Positions 1-5,990 of a DNA stretch of 11,697 nucleotides are shown piece by piece. The position numbers and the translations under genes are program-made. The stretch is from JBAWYM01 sp037143575 (GTDB taxonomy: Bacteria; Patescibacteriota; Gracilibacteria; Peribacterales; Peribacteraceae), in assembly GCA_037143575.1 (NCBI GenBank), contig JBAWYM010000050.1, forward strand, positions 1 through 11,697, read 5' to 3'. Position 1 is the first letter of the stretch; every line of letters begins with the position of its first letter. Under the pieces are notes generated by a model. That model saw only the letters and a list, made by a program, of their open reading frames with translations, was not told the origin of the DNA and did no database searches.

Positions 1-94
1 TATCTACGGATTGAGAAAAGAAAATCACTTTTCCCATCCAATAATCATATGATCCATGGTTGGTTTTCCTTTGTGCTCAAATCATTTTAACTAA

Positions 95-123
95 TGGCCA
101 ATTCTCCCATGTCGTTCTATACT
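95..123 (+). promoter_or_regulatory. Candidate sigma70-type promoter for the SPFH gene
   Basis: TGGCCA at 95-100 (4 of 6 matches to TTGACA) is separated by 17 nt from TATACT at 118-123 (5 of 6 matches to TATAAT). Transcription would start near 130, giving a leader of about 16 nt. That leader is pyrimidine-rich and has no Shine-Dalgarno sequence. The remaining bases of 1-145 show nothing else I can support. Promoter by eye only. Confidence 0.4.
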
Positions 124-145
124 TTCCGCACTTCCCCCATTCCTT

Positions 146-922
146 ATGGACGAAACCATCACTCTCTCTTCGCTCTCTCCCAATCTGTGGTTCATCGGTA
201 CCATCGTCGTGATCTTCATCCTCTCCTGCATCCGTCAGGTGAATCAGTATGAGCGCGGCATTCTCTTCACGATGGGGAAGTATTCCCGCATGTGGGCTCC
301 GGGCTGGCATCTCCTTATTCCGGTCTTCCAGAAGCTCACCAAAGTCGACGTGCGCATCAAGGCGGTGGACGTGCCGGATCAGGAAGCCATCACCAAGGAC
401 AATATTCCGATCCGCATCAATGCCGTGATCTACTTCAAGGTCAACGATGCCGCCAAGGCCGTGATCGAAGTCGAAGATTTCTTCAATGCTGTTCACCAGC
501 TGGCATCCACCACGATGCGCAATGCTGTGGGAGAAGTTGATCTCAATCAGCTTCTGGCCAATAAGCAACAGGTGAGTGAGAACATCAAGAAAGCGGTGGA
601 TACGGTCTCGGAGACGTGGGGCGTGGATGTGCAGTCCATGGAGCTCAAGGACATCGTCCTGCCCGATTCCCTCAAGCGGACCATTGCGAAGGTCGCCGAA
701 GCTCAGCGCGAGAAGCAGGCGGTGATCATCAGTTCGGAAGGGGAGCTGGCTGCAGCGAGTAACGTCGCCAAAGCTGCCGAAACCCTCGCTGCCTCACCGG
801 GAGCGCTGCATCTGCGTACTCTCCAGAGCATCAATGACATCAGCTCCGACCAGTCCAATACAACGGTCTGGATGGTGCCGGTGGAAGTGCTGCGGGCGCT
901 GGAGGGGTTGGCGAAGAAGTGA
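146..922 (+). CDS. Slipin/stomatin-type SPFH-domain membrane protein
   Basis: The 258-residue product has the layout of a bacterial slipin. There is one N-terminal membrane segment (about residues 14-29, LWFIGTIVVIFILSC), then the SPFH entry motif QVNQYERGILFTMGKY and the GWHLLIPVFQ stretch. The SPFH core follows (about 35-175), with DVPDQEAITKDNIPI and AVGEVDLNQLL. A charged helical stretch rich in Ala/Glu (about 176-215, KVAEAQREKQAVIISSEGE) leads to the typical tail LRTLQSI followed by a short hydrophobic end. Family members oligomerise on the inner face of the membrane and organise lipid microdomains or associate with proteases; no catalytic function is implied. The usual NfeD partner is not adjacent in this window. 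The ATG at 146 is chosen because the membrane segment starts soon after it and a promoter-like element lies just upstream. The leader has no ribosome-binding site. The gene converges on the 950-1693 gene. Family call is firm; the exact role is unknown. Confidence 0.93.
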   Translation: MDETITLSSLSPNLWFIGTIVVIFILSCIRQVNQYERGILFTMGKYSRMWAPGWHLLIPVFQKLTKVDVRIKAVDVPDQEAITKDNIPIRINAVIYFKVNDAAKAVIEVEDFFNAVHQLASTTMRNAVGEVDLNQLLANKQQVSENIKKAVDTVSETWGVDVQSMELKDIVLPDSLKRTIAKVAEAQREKQAVIISSEGELAAASNVAKAAETLAASPGALHLRTLQSINDISSDQSNTTVWMVPVEVLRALEGLAKK

Positions 923-938
923 GGAAAAGCCTCTCTTC
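916..938. terminator. Short hairpin between two convergent genes, possible terminator
   Basis: GAAG-T-GAGG, loop AAAAG, CCTC-T-CTTC: two 4-bp stem segments separated by a T:T mismatch. It spans the stop codon of the SPFH gene and lies just before the stop of the opposing gene. There is no clear T-run on the + side, so intrinsic termination would be weak. It is the only hairpin seen in this 27-base convergent gap. Confidence 0.3.
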
Positions 939-949
939 TGTTGAGTCGT

Positions 950-1693
950 TTAGTGCCGAGGATCAACATCGTACGTTCCTTGTACGAAGAGTCTTCCGAT
1001 TGCATCCGTCTCTTGGCCAGTATCATTCCAGAAGAGAATAATCATAGAATCCCCCTGTCGTTCAACGGTAGCCCTCGTTGCTGCTTTGGGAACCGAATGA
1101 TGCTCAGGAGTCACCCCACTATCGGGACTGAAATCACGAGTCAGGATTCCATTCTCAGTGAAGCGGATGCCACGCACATGACATTCCATGAGATTTGTTC
1201 CCTCGAAGTGCACCGGGACACCTGCTGCTTTCACTGTATGGTAAGGAAGAACGATGTGCAGTTTCTCGCTAATCAATCTCGCAACACTATGTGTTGTTCC
1301 TTCGACCGTTCCAAAAAGTAGGAAACCTGCCAATGCACATCTTTTCATGAATCTACTCTTTTCTATTTGACGACGTGGTAATGACATATTTTTGTTCTGC
1401 TCAGTGGATTCTTTCCGTGAGAGTGAGATGCATTTCGCCACTACCTCGCGCTTCTTCCCCTCTCCCTCTTGTGATTCGACGATTTTCATTACTGCCAGTT
1501 TTCCGGAAGACGTATATCCGAAGGCAAACCATTGTTCCATTCGGTTATGTGTTTTCGAGAAAACATTCGCGAGAATAGGTGGATCAATATTTTCAGAAAC
1601 GAAGGCTCTTTGATTGGCAATCTTATTTTTGGCTTCGGCGATTTCCTCCTCCGTCGGTGTTGTTGATTGATACTTTTCTTGAGATTCACTCAT
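950..1693 (-). CDS. Unrecognised single-pass membrane protein
   Basis: I do not recognise a family for this 247-residue product. Residues 1-110 are polar and acidic to mixed, with a possible small domain around 38-90 (VFSKTHNRMEQWFAFGY, then GKLAVMKIVES). Residues 104-118 are strongly basic (SLPRRQIEKSRFMKR). A short hydrophobic run follows (about 119-131, CALAGFLLFGTV), then about 115 more residues of mixed beta-type sequence. Positive charges before the hydrophobic run predict an N-terminus inside and a C-terminal part outside the membrane. Met116 with the hydrophobic run also looks like a signal peptide, so an internal start cannot be excluded. The ATG at 1693 is favoured because an exact consensus promoter ends 6 nt upstream of it. 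The gene starts 30 nt after the ABC transporter stop on the same strand, and its bases look more A+T-rich than that neighbour. Probably lineage-restricted. Confidence 0.75.
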   Translation of the reverse strand: MSESQEKYQSTTPTEEEIAEAKNKIANQRAFVSENIDPPILANVFSKTHNRMEQWFAFGYTSSGKLAVMKIVESQEGEGKKREVVAKCISLSRKESTEQNKNMSLPRRQIEKSRFMKRCALAGFLLFGTVEGTTHSVARLISEKLHIVLPYHTVKAAGVPVHFEGTNLMECHVRGIRFTENGILTRDFSPDSGVTPEHHSVPKAATRATVERQGDSMIILFWNDTGQETDAIGRLFVQGTYDVDPRH

Positions 1694-1699
1694 ATAGTT

Positions 1700-1727
1700 A
1701 TTATAAGAATATTAATCATAATGTCAA
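1700..1727 (-). promoter_or_regulatory. Consensus sigma70 promoter for the 950-1693 gene, predicting a leaderless mRNA
   Basis: Read on the minus strand, TTGACA (1727-1722), a 16-nt spacer and TATAAT (1705-1700) are both exact consensus hexamers. Only 6 nt (1699-1694) separate the -10 box from the ATG at 1693, so the transcript should begin at or within a base or two of the start codon. No Shine-Dalgarno sequence is present. The -35 box overlaps the TGA stop (1726-1724) of the upstream ABC transporter gene. Confidence 0.75.
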
Positions 1728-3559
1728 ATATCGCCGGAATTCTCAGTAGAAAGGTCATCCTTGTCAGTTTCCTCCATCAAAAATCCCTGCGACTGGTGCC
1801 CCCAGAGATCGGCGTAGATGCCGCCGTGCTTGAGGAGCTCGTCATGGGTGCCTTCCTCGGAGATTTTGCCGTCGCTCAGCACTACGATGCGGTCCATCTG
1901 GCGGATGGTACTGATGCGGTGCGCGATGGCGAGAGTGGTGCGGCCGTGCATGAGCTCTGCGAGCTGCTCTTGGATGTATTGCTCGCTCACGGAATCCAGC
2001 GAGCTTGTGGCTTCGTCCAGGAGGAGGATGGGGGCGTTCTTCAGAATGGCCCGGGCGATGGCGATGCGCTGGCGCTCGCCGCCGCTGAGCTTGATGCCGC
2101 GCTCTCCGACGAAGGTGTCGTAGCCCTGATGGAGTGTCTCGATGAAGTCGTGGGCGTGGGCACGCTTGGCTGCTTTGATGATTTCTTCTCTGGTGGCTTC
2201 TGGCGCAGCGTATGCGATATTCTCGTACAGTGAACGGTGGAAGAGGATGGGGTCCTGCGGGACGTAGCTAATGCTCTTCCTGAGGTCATTTTGGGTTATG
2301 TTGCGCAGATCCTGACCATCGATTTCGATTCCGCCACCGGTGACATCGGCGAAGCGGAGGAGGAGCTTCATGATCGTAGATTTACCGGCGCCCGAGTGCC
2401 CGACGATGCCCACTCGCTGCCCGGCGGGAATCGTGAGCGAGAAATCCGTGAAGACCTCTTTGCCTTTGCGGTACTGGAAGGCGACATTGCGGAAGGCCAC
2501 GGTGCCCTTATGAATTTTGCACGGTTCCGGAAGGGATGGATCGCTCACCTCCAGCGGTTTCTCCAGGATTGTCACCATTTCTTCGCCATCCGAAAGGGCG
2601 ATGAAGGTGTCGCTCATGGCGCGGCCGATGCCCCACACTCTGCTCATAATTTCTGCGAAGTAGACCTGCACGAGGACGACGGTTCCTGCAGTGACACTTC
2701 CGCCAATCCAGAGCTTGAGTGCAATGTACATGCCCGCGATTTCCAGCACGGCCATCGCAAGCCCTTGGATGAAGAAGAAGGCATTGCCGACGTACCAGCT
2801 CTTGGACCTCGCCTTGTACTCCTTCTGCGTCGTCTGCCCGAAGCGTGCCATTTCCCGTTTCTCGGAGGTGAAGACCTTCAGGTTTACGACATTGGTGATG
2901 ATGTCGGAGAGCTCTCCGGTCACGAGGGAATCGGCCTCCGATGAGAGGAAATCGTAGCGGAGCCGGAAGCGGACGAAGAAGAAGGTCGCCGTGATGAAGA
3001 CCACGCACCACAGCCCGAAGAAGATCGCGAGCGAGGGCATGAGCATAATCAGGACGACGAAGACACCGACGAGCTGGATACCGGTTTCCCAGAATTGGAA
3101 CACGAGCTGGTCGTAGAGCTTCTCGAAGGACCGGACGAAGCGTCGCACTTTGGCGACGAGGCTTCCTGCGAAGTTCCCCGCGAAGAAGTGGTACGAGTGG
3201 CGCTGCAGTTTGTCGGTCGCCATATCCGTGAGATCGCGCATGATGACGGCCTGCGAGTACACGATGAAGAAATCCGCAATCCGAAAGAGGGCGTTGTACG
3301 CGAGGAGGATCAGGGTCATTCGTAGCAGAATGCTCGCGAGGGCCGGCCAGAGTGCGGGCGCCGCCGGAGAGGAGGCGAGAATGTCGAAGATGTCGCGGTA
3401 CGAGAACTTCAGGATAATCTCCCGCAGAAAGTTTCCAATCCCGTAGAAGAGGAATGTTGCCAGGATGGCGTAGCGGTACCGCTTGGCAGATCGTGCGTAG
3501 GTCGCGATGATCGTGCGCAGGGGGACGCGGCCGGAGTAGGGCTTGCGGGGCTCGGACAT
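1724..3559 (-). CDS. ABC exporter half-transporter (fused membrane and ATPase domains)
   Basis: This 611-residue protein is a type-IV (ABCB/MsbA-like) half-transporter expected to work as a homodimer or heterodimer in the inner membrane. Residues 1-335 are the transmembrane domain, with hydrophobic helices near 30-50, 73-100, 155-200 and 255-305. The nucleotide-binding domain runs from about 350 to 590. Its parts are complete: aromatic A-loop Y363, Walker A GHSGAGKST (387-395), Q-loop Q435 in VPQDP, signature LSGGE (491-495), Walker B ILLLDE (511-516), D-loop SLD (520-522) and switch histidine H547 in AHRIST. It should therefore be an active ATPase. Substrate cannot be read from sequence; lipid, drug or peptide export are all possible. 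The ATG at 3559 is supported by a promoter with an 8-nt gap to the start. It follows proA on the same strand, but that promoter suggests separate transcription. Nothing links it functionally to proline synthesis. Confidence 0.95.
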   Translation of the reverse strand: MSEPRKPYSGRVPLRTIIATYARSAKRYRYAILATFLFYGIGNFLREIILKFSYRDIFDILASSPAAPALWPALASILLRMTLILLAYNALFRIADFFIVYSQAVIMRDLTDMATDKLQRHSYHFFAGNFAGSLVAKVRRFVRSFEKLYDQLVFQFWETGIQLVGVFVVLIMLMPSLAIFFGLWCVVFITATFFFVRFRLRYDFLSSEADSLVTGELSDIITNVVNLKVFTSEKREMARFGQTTQKEYKARSKSWYVGNAFFFIQGLAMAVLEIAGMYIALKLWIGGSVTAGTVVLVQVYFAEIMSRVWGIGRAMSDTFIALSDGEEMVTILEKPLEVSDPSLPEPCKIHKGTVAFRNVAFQYRKGKEVFTDFSLTIPAGQRVGIVGHSGAGKSTIMKLLLRFADVTGGGIEIDGQDLRNITQNDLRKSISYVPQDPILFHRSLYENIAYAAPEATREEIIKAAKRAHAHDFIETLHQGYDTFVGERGIKLSGGERQRIAIARAILKNAPILLLDEATSSLDSVSEQYIQEQLAELMHGRTTLAIAHRISTIRQMDRIVVLSDGKISEEGTHDELLKHGGIYADLWGHQSQGFLMEETDKDDLSTENSGDI

Positions 3560-3567
3560 GAGCTGTC

Positions 3568-3596
3568 ATTTTAGGCCTTTACGAAGCGGTTGTCAC
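3568..3596 (-). promoter_or_regulatory. Promoter for the ABC exporter
   Basis: On the minus strand, GTGACA (3596-3591, 5 of 6) lies 17 nt before TAAAAT (3573-3568, 5 of 6). The ATG at 3559 follows 8 nt after the -10 box, so the leader would be only one to a few nt long. The -35 box begins 4 nt after the direct repeat that flanks the 54-bp palindrome, so that palindrome sits immediately upstream of this promoter. Confidence 0.6.
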
Positions 3597-3600
3597 TGAC

Positions 3601-3666
3601 TATGCCGAGAATTTCCAAACGTAGGACAGGAATATTCCTGTCCTACGTTTGGAAATTCTCTATGCC
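3601..3666. repeat. 54-bp perfect palindrome flanked by a 6-7 bp direct repeat
   Basis: Bases 3607-3660 are identical to their own reverse complement: each arm is 27 nt, starting GAGAATTTCC, and the centre is AATATT with no loop. TATGCC occurs on both sides (3601-3606 and 3661-3666). Counting the preceding C, CTATGCC at 3600-3606 is repeated at 3660-3666. This is the appearance of a small insertion with target-site duplication. On the minus strand both copies contain the proA stop, so proA is unaltered. In RNA it would form a very stable hairpin at the end of proA and could stop transcription or protect the 3' end. No T-run follows, so it is not a textbook intrinsic terminator. Confidence 0.9.
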
Positions 3667-4913
3667 TGCCGTACCTGCCCATCCCCCCGAACCACCCATT
3701 TATAGCTCGTGAGCTCCGGCAGAGCCATCGGGCCGCGGGCGTGGAGTTTCTGTGTGGAAGTCCCGATCTCCGCACCCATACCGAACTGCGCGCCGTCGGT
3801 GAAGGCGGTGGAGGTGTTGGCGTAGACCGCTGCGGCGTCGACTTCATTGAGGAATCGTTCGATGGTCGCTTTATCCTCGGCAATGATTGCTTCACTGTGC
3901 TTCGAGCTGAATTTCCTGATATGTGCGAGTGCTTCATCCAAACTCTTCACGGTCTTGATCGACATTCTGTATGAGAGAAATTCTGTGCCGAAGTGTTCCG
4001 GCTTGGCATGCTTCAGGAGTTCTTTCTCGTATGAGCAAGCGAGCACTTTGAACGATGGAGCGTCGGCAAAAATTTCAACGTCTTTCTGCATGAGCGGTGC
4101 GACGATCTGCTGGAGATTCTTCAGCTGCGATTCGTGGATGATGAGGCAATCCAACGCATTGCACACACTCACGCGGCGGGTCTTGGCGTTGAAAACGATA
4201 TCCGATGCCTTCTGTACATCAGCACTCTTGTCGATGTAGGTGTGGACGATGCCGGCGCCCGTTTCGATTACCGGAATGCGGGAGGTCTCGCGGACGAAGT
4301 CGATGAGCTTCTGGCTGCCTCGCGGAATCACCACATCGATGAAGTTCGTTGCCGTGAGCATCTCCGCGACAGCTTTACGGTCAGGCGGGAGCAGGAGGAT
4401 CACCTGCGGATCCACTCCATGTTTCTTCAGCACTTCCTGGATCAGCTTCACGAGGGCGGCGTTGGAATCGCGGGCATCGCTTCCGCCTTTGAATACACAC
4501 GCATTGCCGGCCTTGAAGCAGAGGGAGAACGCATCCACCGTTACATTGGGCCGCGCTTCGTAGATGATCCCGATGACGCCGAGGGGCACGGATATTTTCT
4601 GTAGATGAAGGCCATTGGGTCGAGTTCGTTCTTCGAGGGTTCTCCCGAGTGGGGAGGGAAGTGCGACGACGGTTTCCAGATCAGCGGCGATGCCTTTCAG
4701 CCGACTGGGACTGAGGAGCAGCCGGTCGAAGCGCGGGTCGGATTCGTTCATACGCTTGAGGTCGCGGGCGTTGGCTTTCAGAATCGTGTCTTGTTTGTTG
4801 ATGAGCGCTTTTGCGATGTCGCTGAGGACAGCATTAACGGTTTTTTCCGACAGAAGCGCGAGGGAGTAGCTCGCGTTCTTTGTTTTGGCCAGGGAGGTGA
4901 GGAGGGGAGTCAT
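3660..4913 (-). CDS. proA: Glutamate-5-semialdehyde dehydrogenase (gamma-glutamyl phosphate reductase)
   Basis: ProA reduces gamma-glutamyl phosphate, the product of ProB, with NADPH to glutamate-5-semialdehyde, which cyclises to pyrroline-5-carboxylate in the cytoplasm. The 417-residue product has the usual family length and aldehyde-dehydrogenase fold. Visible marks are GVIGIIYEARPNVTVDA (112-128), KGGSDARDSNAAL (142-154), IETGAGIVHTYID (216-228), the catalytic cysteine C251 in SVCNALD, and the C-terminal block GAEIGTSTQKLHARGPM (380-396) with TSYKW near the end. It is third in the minus-strand proB-proC-proA set, 156 nt after proC. That gap is largely filled by a hairpin repeat. The ATG at 4913 fits the family start; no Shine-Dalgarno sequence precedes it. 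The stop codon abuts a 54-bp perfect palindrome. All key residues seem present, so an active enzyme is expected. Confidence 0.97.
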   Translation of the reverse strand: MTPLLTSLAKTKNASYSLALLSEKTVNAVLSDIAKALINKQDTILKANARDLKRMNESDPRFDRLLLSPSRLKGIAADLETVVALPSPLGRTLEERTRPNGLHLQKISVPLGVIGIIYEARPNVTVDAFSLCFKAGNACVFKGGSDARDSNAALVKLIQEVLKKHGVDPQVILLLPPDRKAVAEMLTATNFIDVVIPRGSQKLIDFVRETSRIPVIETGAGIVHTYIDKSADVQKASDIVFNAKTRRVSVCNALDCLIIHESQLKNLQQIVAPLMQKDVEIFADAPSFKVLACSYEKELLKHAKPEHFGTEFLSYRMSIKTVKSLDEALAHIRKFSSKHSEAIIAEDKATIERFLNEVDAAAVYANTSTAFTDGAQFGMGAEIGTSTQKLHARGPMALPELTSYKWVVRGDGQVRQA

Positions 4914-4948
4914 AGTTTTGTCCGGAAAACAAATATTAAGAAGAGAGT

Positions 4949-5032
4949 GTCATGGTGAGCCAGTCGAACCATGACTTTCCACCACAGCCGCAAATTAGTC
5001 GCAGTTCGACGCGGCTCACTGTGACAAATTTG
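4949..5032. repeat. Paired inverted hairpin repeat between proC and proA (copy A)
   Basis: Two hairpin units face each other. Unit A1 (4949-4975) has the exact 8-bp stem GTCATGGT/ACCATGAC around GAGCCAGTCGA. Unit A2 (4998-5025, stem extending to 4991-5032) reads in the opposite direction and contains GTTCGACGCGGCTCAC. The outer ends form an imperfect inverted terminal repeat, GTCATGGTGAGCC against GTCACAGTGAGCC. This is REP/BIME-like architecture. The same core recurs inside proC. It occupies more than half of the 156-nt proC-proA gap and would fold in the polycistronic mRNA. Confidence 0.85.
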
Positions 5033-5069
5033 CTGGGTTTCAAAAGTGCCAGTGCTGTTCGTTTGTTCG

Positions 5070-5990
5070 TCATTTGTTCAACTCCCGGGAACGCGTAATC
5101 GCCGCATCGACGGCATCAGAGACGATCAGTTCGAGATCCGCATCCTGAAACGACTGGAGAGCTGCCGCGGTGGTGCCGCCTTTCGACGTCACCGCTGCCC
5201 GCCACTCCGCTGGACTCTTTGCGCTCTGCTTGAGGAGTTCAGAGCTTCCGATGAGCGTTTGTGAGACGAGGAGGGAGGCTTGTTCTTTGGTGAATCCTTC
5301 CGTTTCCGCTTTCGCTGCGAGGAGTTCGCTCAGGAGGAAAAAGTATGCGGGTCCGCTGCCGCTCAGTGCTGTGAGCGCGTCCATCATCGATTCATCGGTG
5401 AGTTCGATTTCTTTCCCCACTGAGGAGAAGAGTTTTGCGACGAAAATTCTCTGATCCTTCGTGACTTCTTCAGAAGCAATCCAGCCCGTGAGTCCCAGTC
5501 CGACTTTGGCGGGGAGATTGGGCATGGCGCGGACAATTGCTTTCGTGCCAGTCCATCCCTGGAGCTTCTCGATGCTGATCCCTGCCATGATGGAGATGAT
5601 GAGCTTTCCCTGAAGAACTTTGGAAAGGGGAGTGAGGAGTTCCTGTGCGGATTGGGGTTTGACTGCGAGAAGGACAATGTTCGCTTCTCTGAGAGCTTCT
5701 TTGGGATCGGAAAAGTATGTCGGGAGCTTGTGATTGCTGACCGCATTGTCACAGTGAGCCGAGCCTGTGCTGAGCCGGGACGAAGCATCGAACTGCGACA
5801 ATGCGGCGCATGCCATGGTTCGACGCGGCTCACCATGACATGCTTGTTGTAATGCTTGATCGAGTGCGGTCATTTTATCTTCGTGCTTGTCGCAGATTCG
5901 CAGATCGATTTCCGGAAAGCTTGAGATCAATCCGTGGGCAAATGCCGAACCCATGTTTCCGGCTCCGATGATGACGATAGTGTTCTTCAT
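5070..5990 (-). CDS. proC: Pyrroline-5-carboxylate reductase with an in-frame repeat-derived insertion
   Basis: ProC catalyses the last step of proline synthesis, NAD(P)H-dependent reduction of pyrroline-5-carboxylate. The 306-residue product starts with the Rossmann motif IIGAGNMG (7-14). It continues with LLAVKPQ (107-113), VRAMPNLPAKVG (153-164), and the C-terminal dimer/active-site blocks TALSGSGPAYFF (207-218) and TSKGGTTAAAL (268-278). Family members are usually about 265-275 residues. The excess lies at about residues 50-84, between the second Rossmann strand and the AxxADI-like region. This stretch starts CHGEPRRTMAC and is encoded by a palindromic repeat related to the one downstream of the gene. 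Core motifs are intact, so the enzyme is probably functional with an enlarged surface loop. The start ATG overlaps the proB stop as ATGA, suggesting translational coupling. The 3' neighbour in the operon is proA. Confidence 0.96.
   Translation of the reverse strand: MKNTIVIIGAGNMGSAFAHGLISSFPEIDLRICDKHEDKMTALDQALQQACHGEPRRTMACAALSQFDASSRLSTGSAHCDNAVSNHKLPTYFSDPKEALREANIVLLAVKPQSAQELLTPLSKVLQGKLIISIMAGISIEKLQGWTGTKAIVRAMPNLPAKVGLGLTGWIASEEVTKDQRIFVAKLFSSVGKEIELTDESMMDALTALSGSGPAYFFLLSELLAAKAETEGFTKEQASLLVSQTLIGSSELLKQSAKSPAEWRAAVTSKGGTTAAALQSFQDADLELIVSDAVDAAITRSRELNK
5741..5843. repeat. Palindromic repeat pair inserted in the proC reading frame (copy B)
   Basis: Two hairpins lie side by side within proC. 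B1 (5741-5806) has the exact 10-bp outer stem CCGCATTGTC/GACAATGCGG, then ACAGT/ACTGC with one mismatch. Its long loop carries GAGCC and TCGAAC boxes separated by about 23 extra nt compared with unit A2. B2 (5808-5843) has a 12-bp stem with one mismatch, GCATGCCATGGT/ACCATGACATGC, around TCGACGCGGCTC. B1 and B2 carry the same cores as the intergenic copy at 4949-5032. The segment is about 103 nt and keeps the frame open, coding for roughly 35 residues absent from ordinary ProC. Confidence 0.85.

Noticed and set aside
1667..3446. Several open frames on the + strand opposite the ABC exporter (for example 1667-2233 and 2237-2944)
   Set aside because: They are antisense shadows of a clearly coding gene with complete ABC motifs; their translations show no recognisable domains.
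4941..5843. Repeats around proC as a CRISPR array
   Set aside because: Only two paired units about 800 bp apart, arranged inverted, with no regular spacers and no cas gene.
5726..5847. GCTTGT at 5726-5731 and 5842-5847 as a target duplication for the repeat inside proC
   Set aside because: The implied insertion of 116 nt is not a multiple of three and would shift the frame; the match is probably chance.
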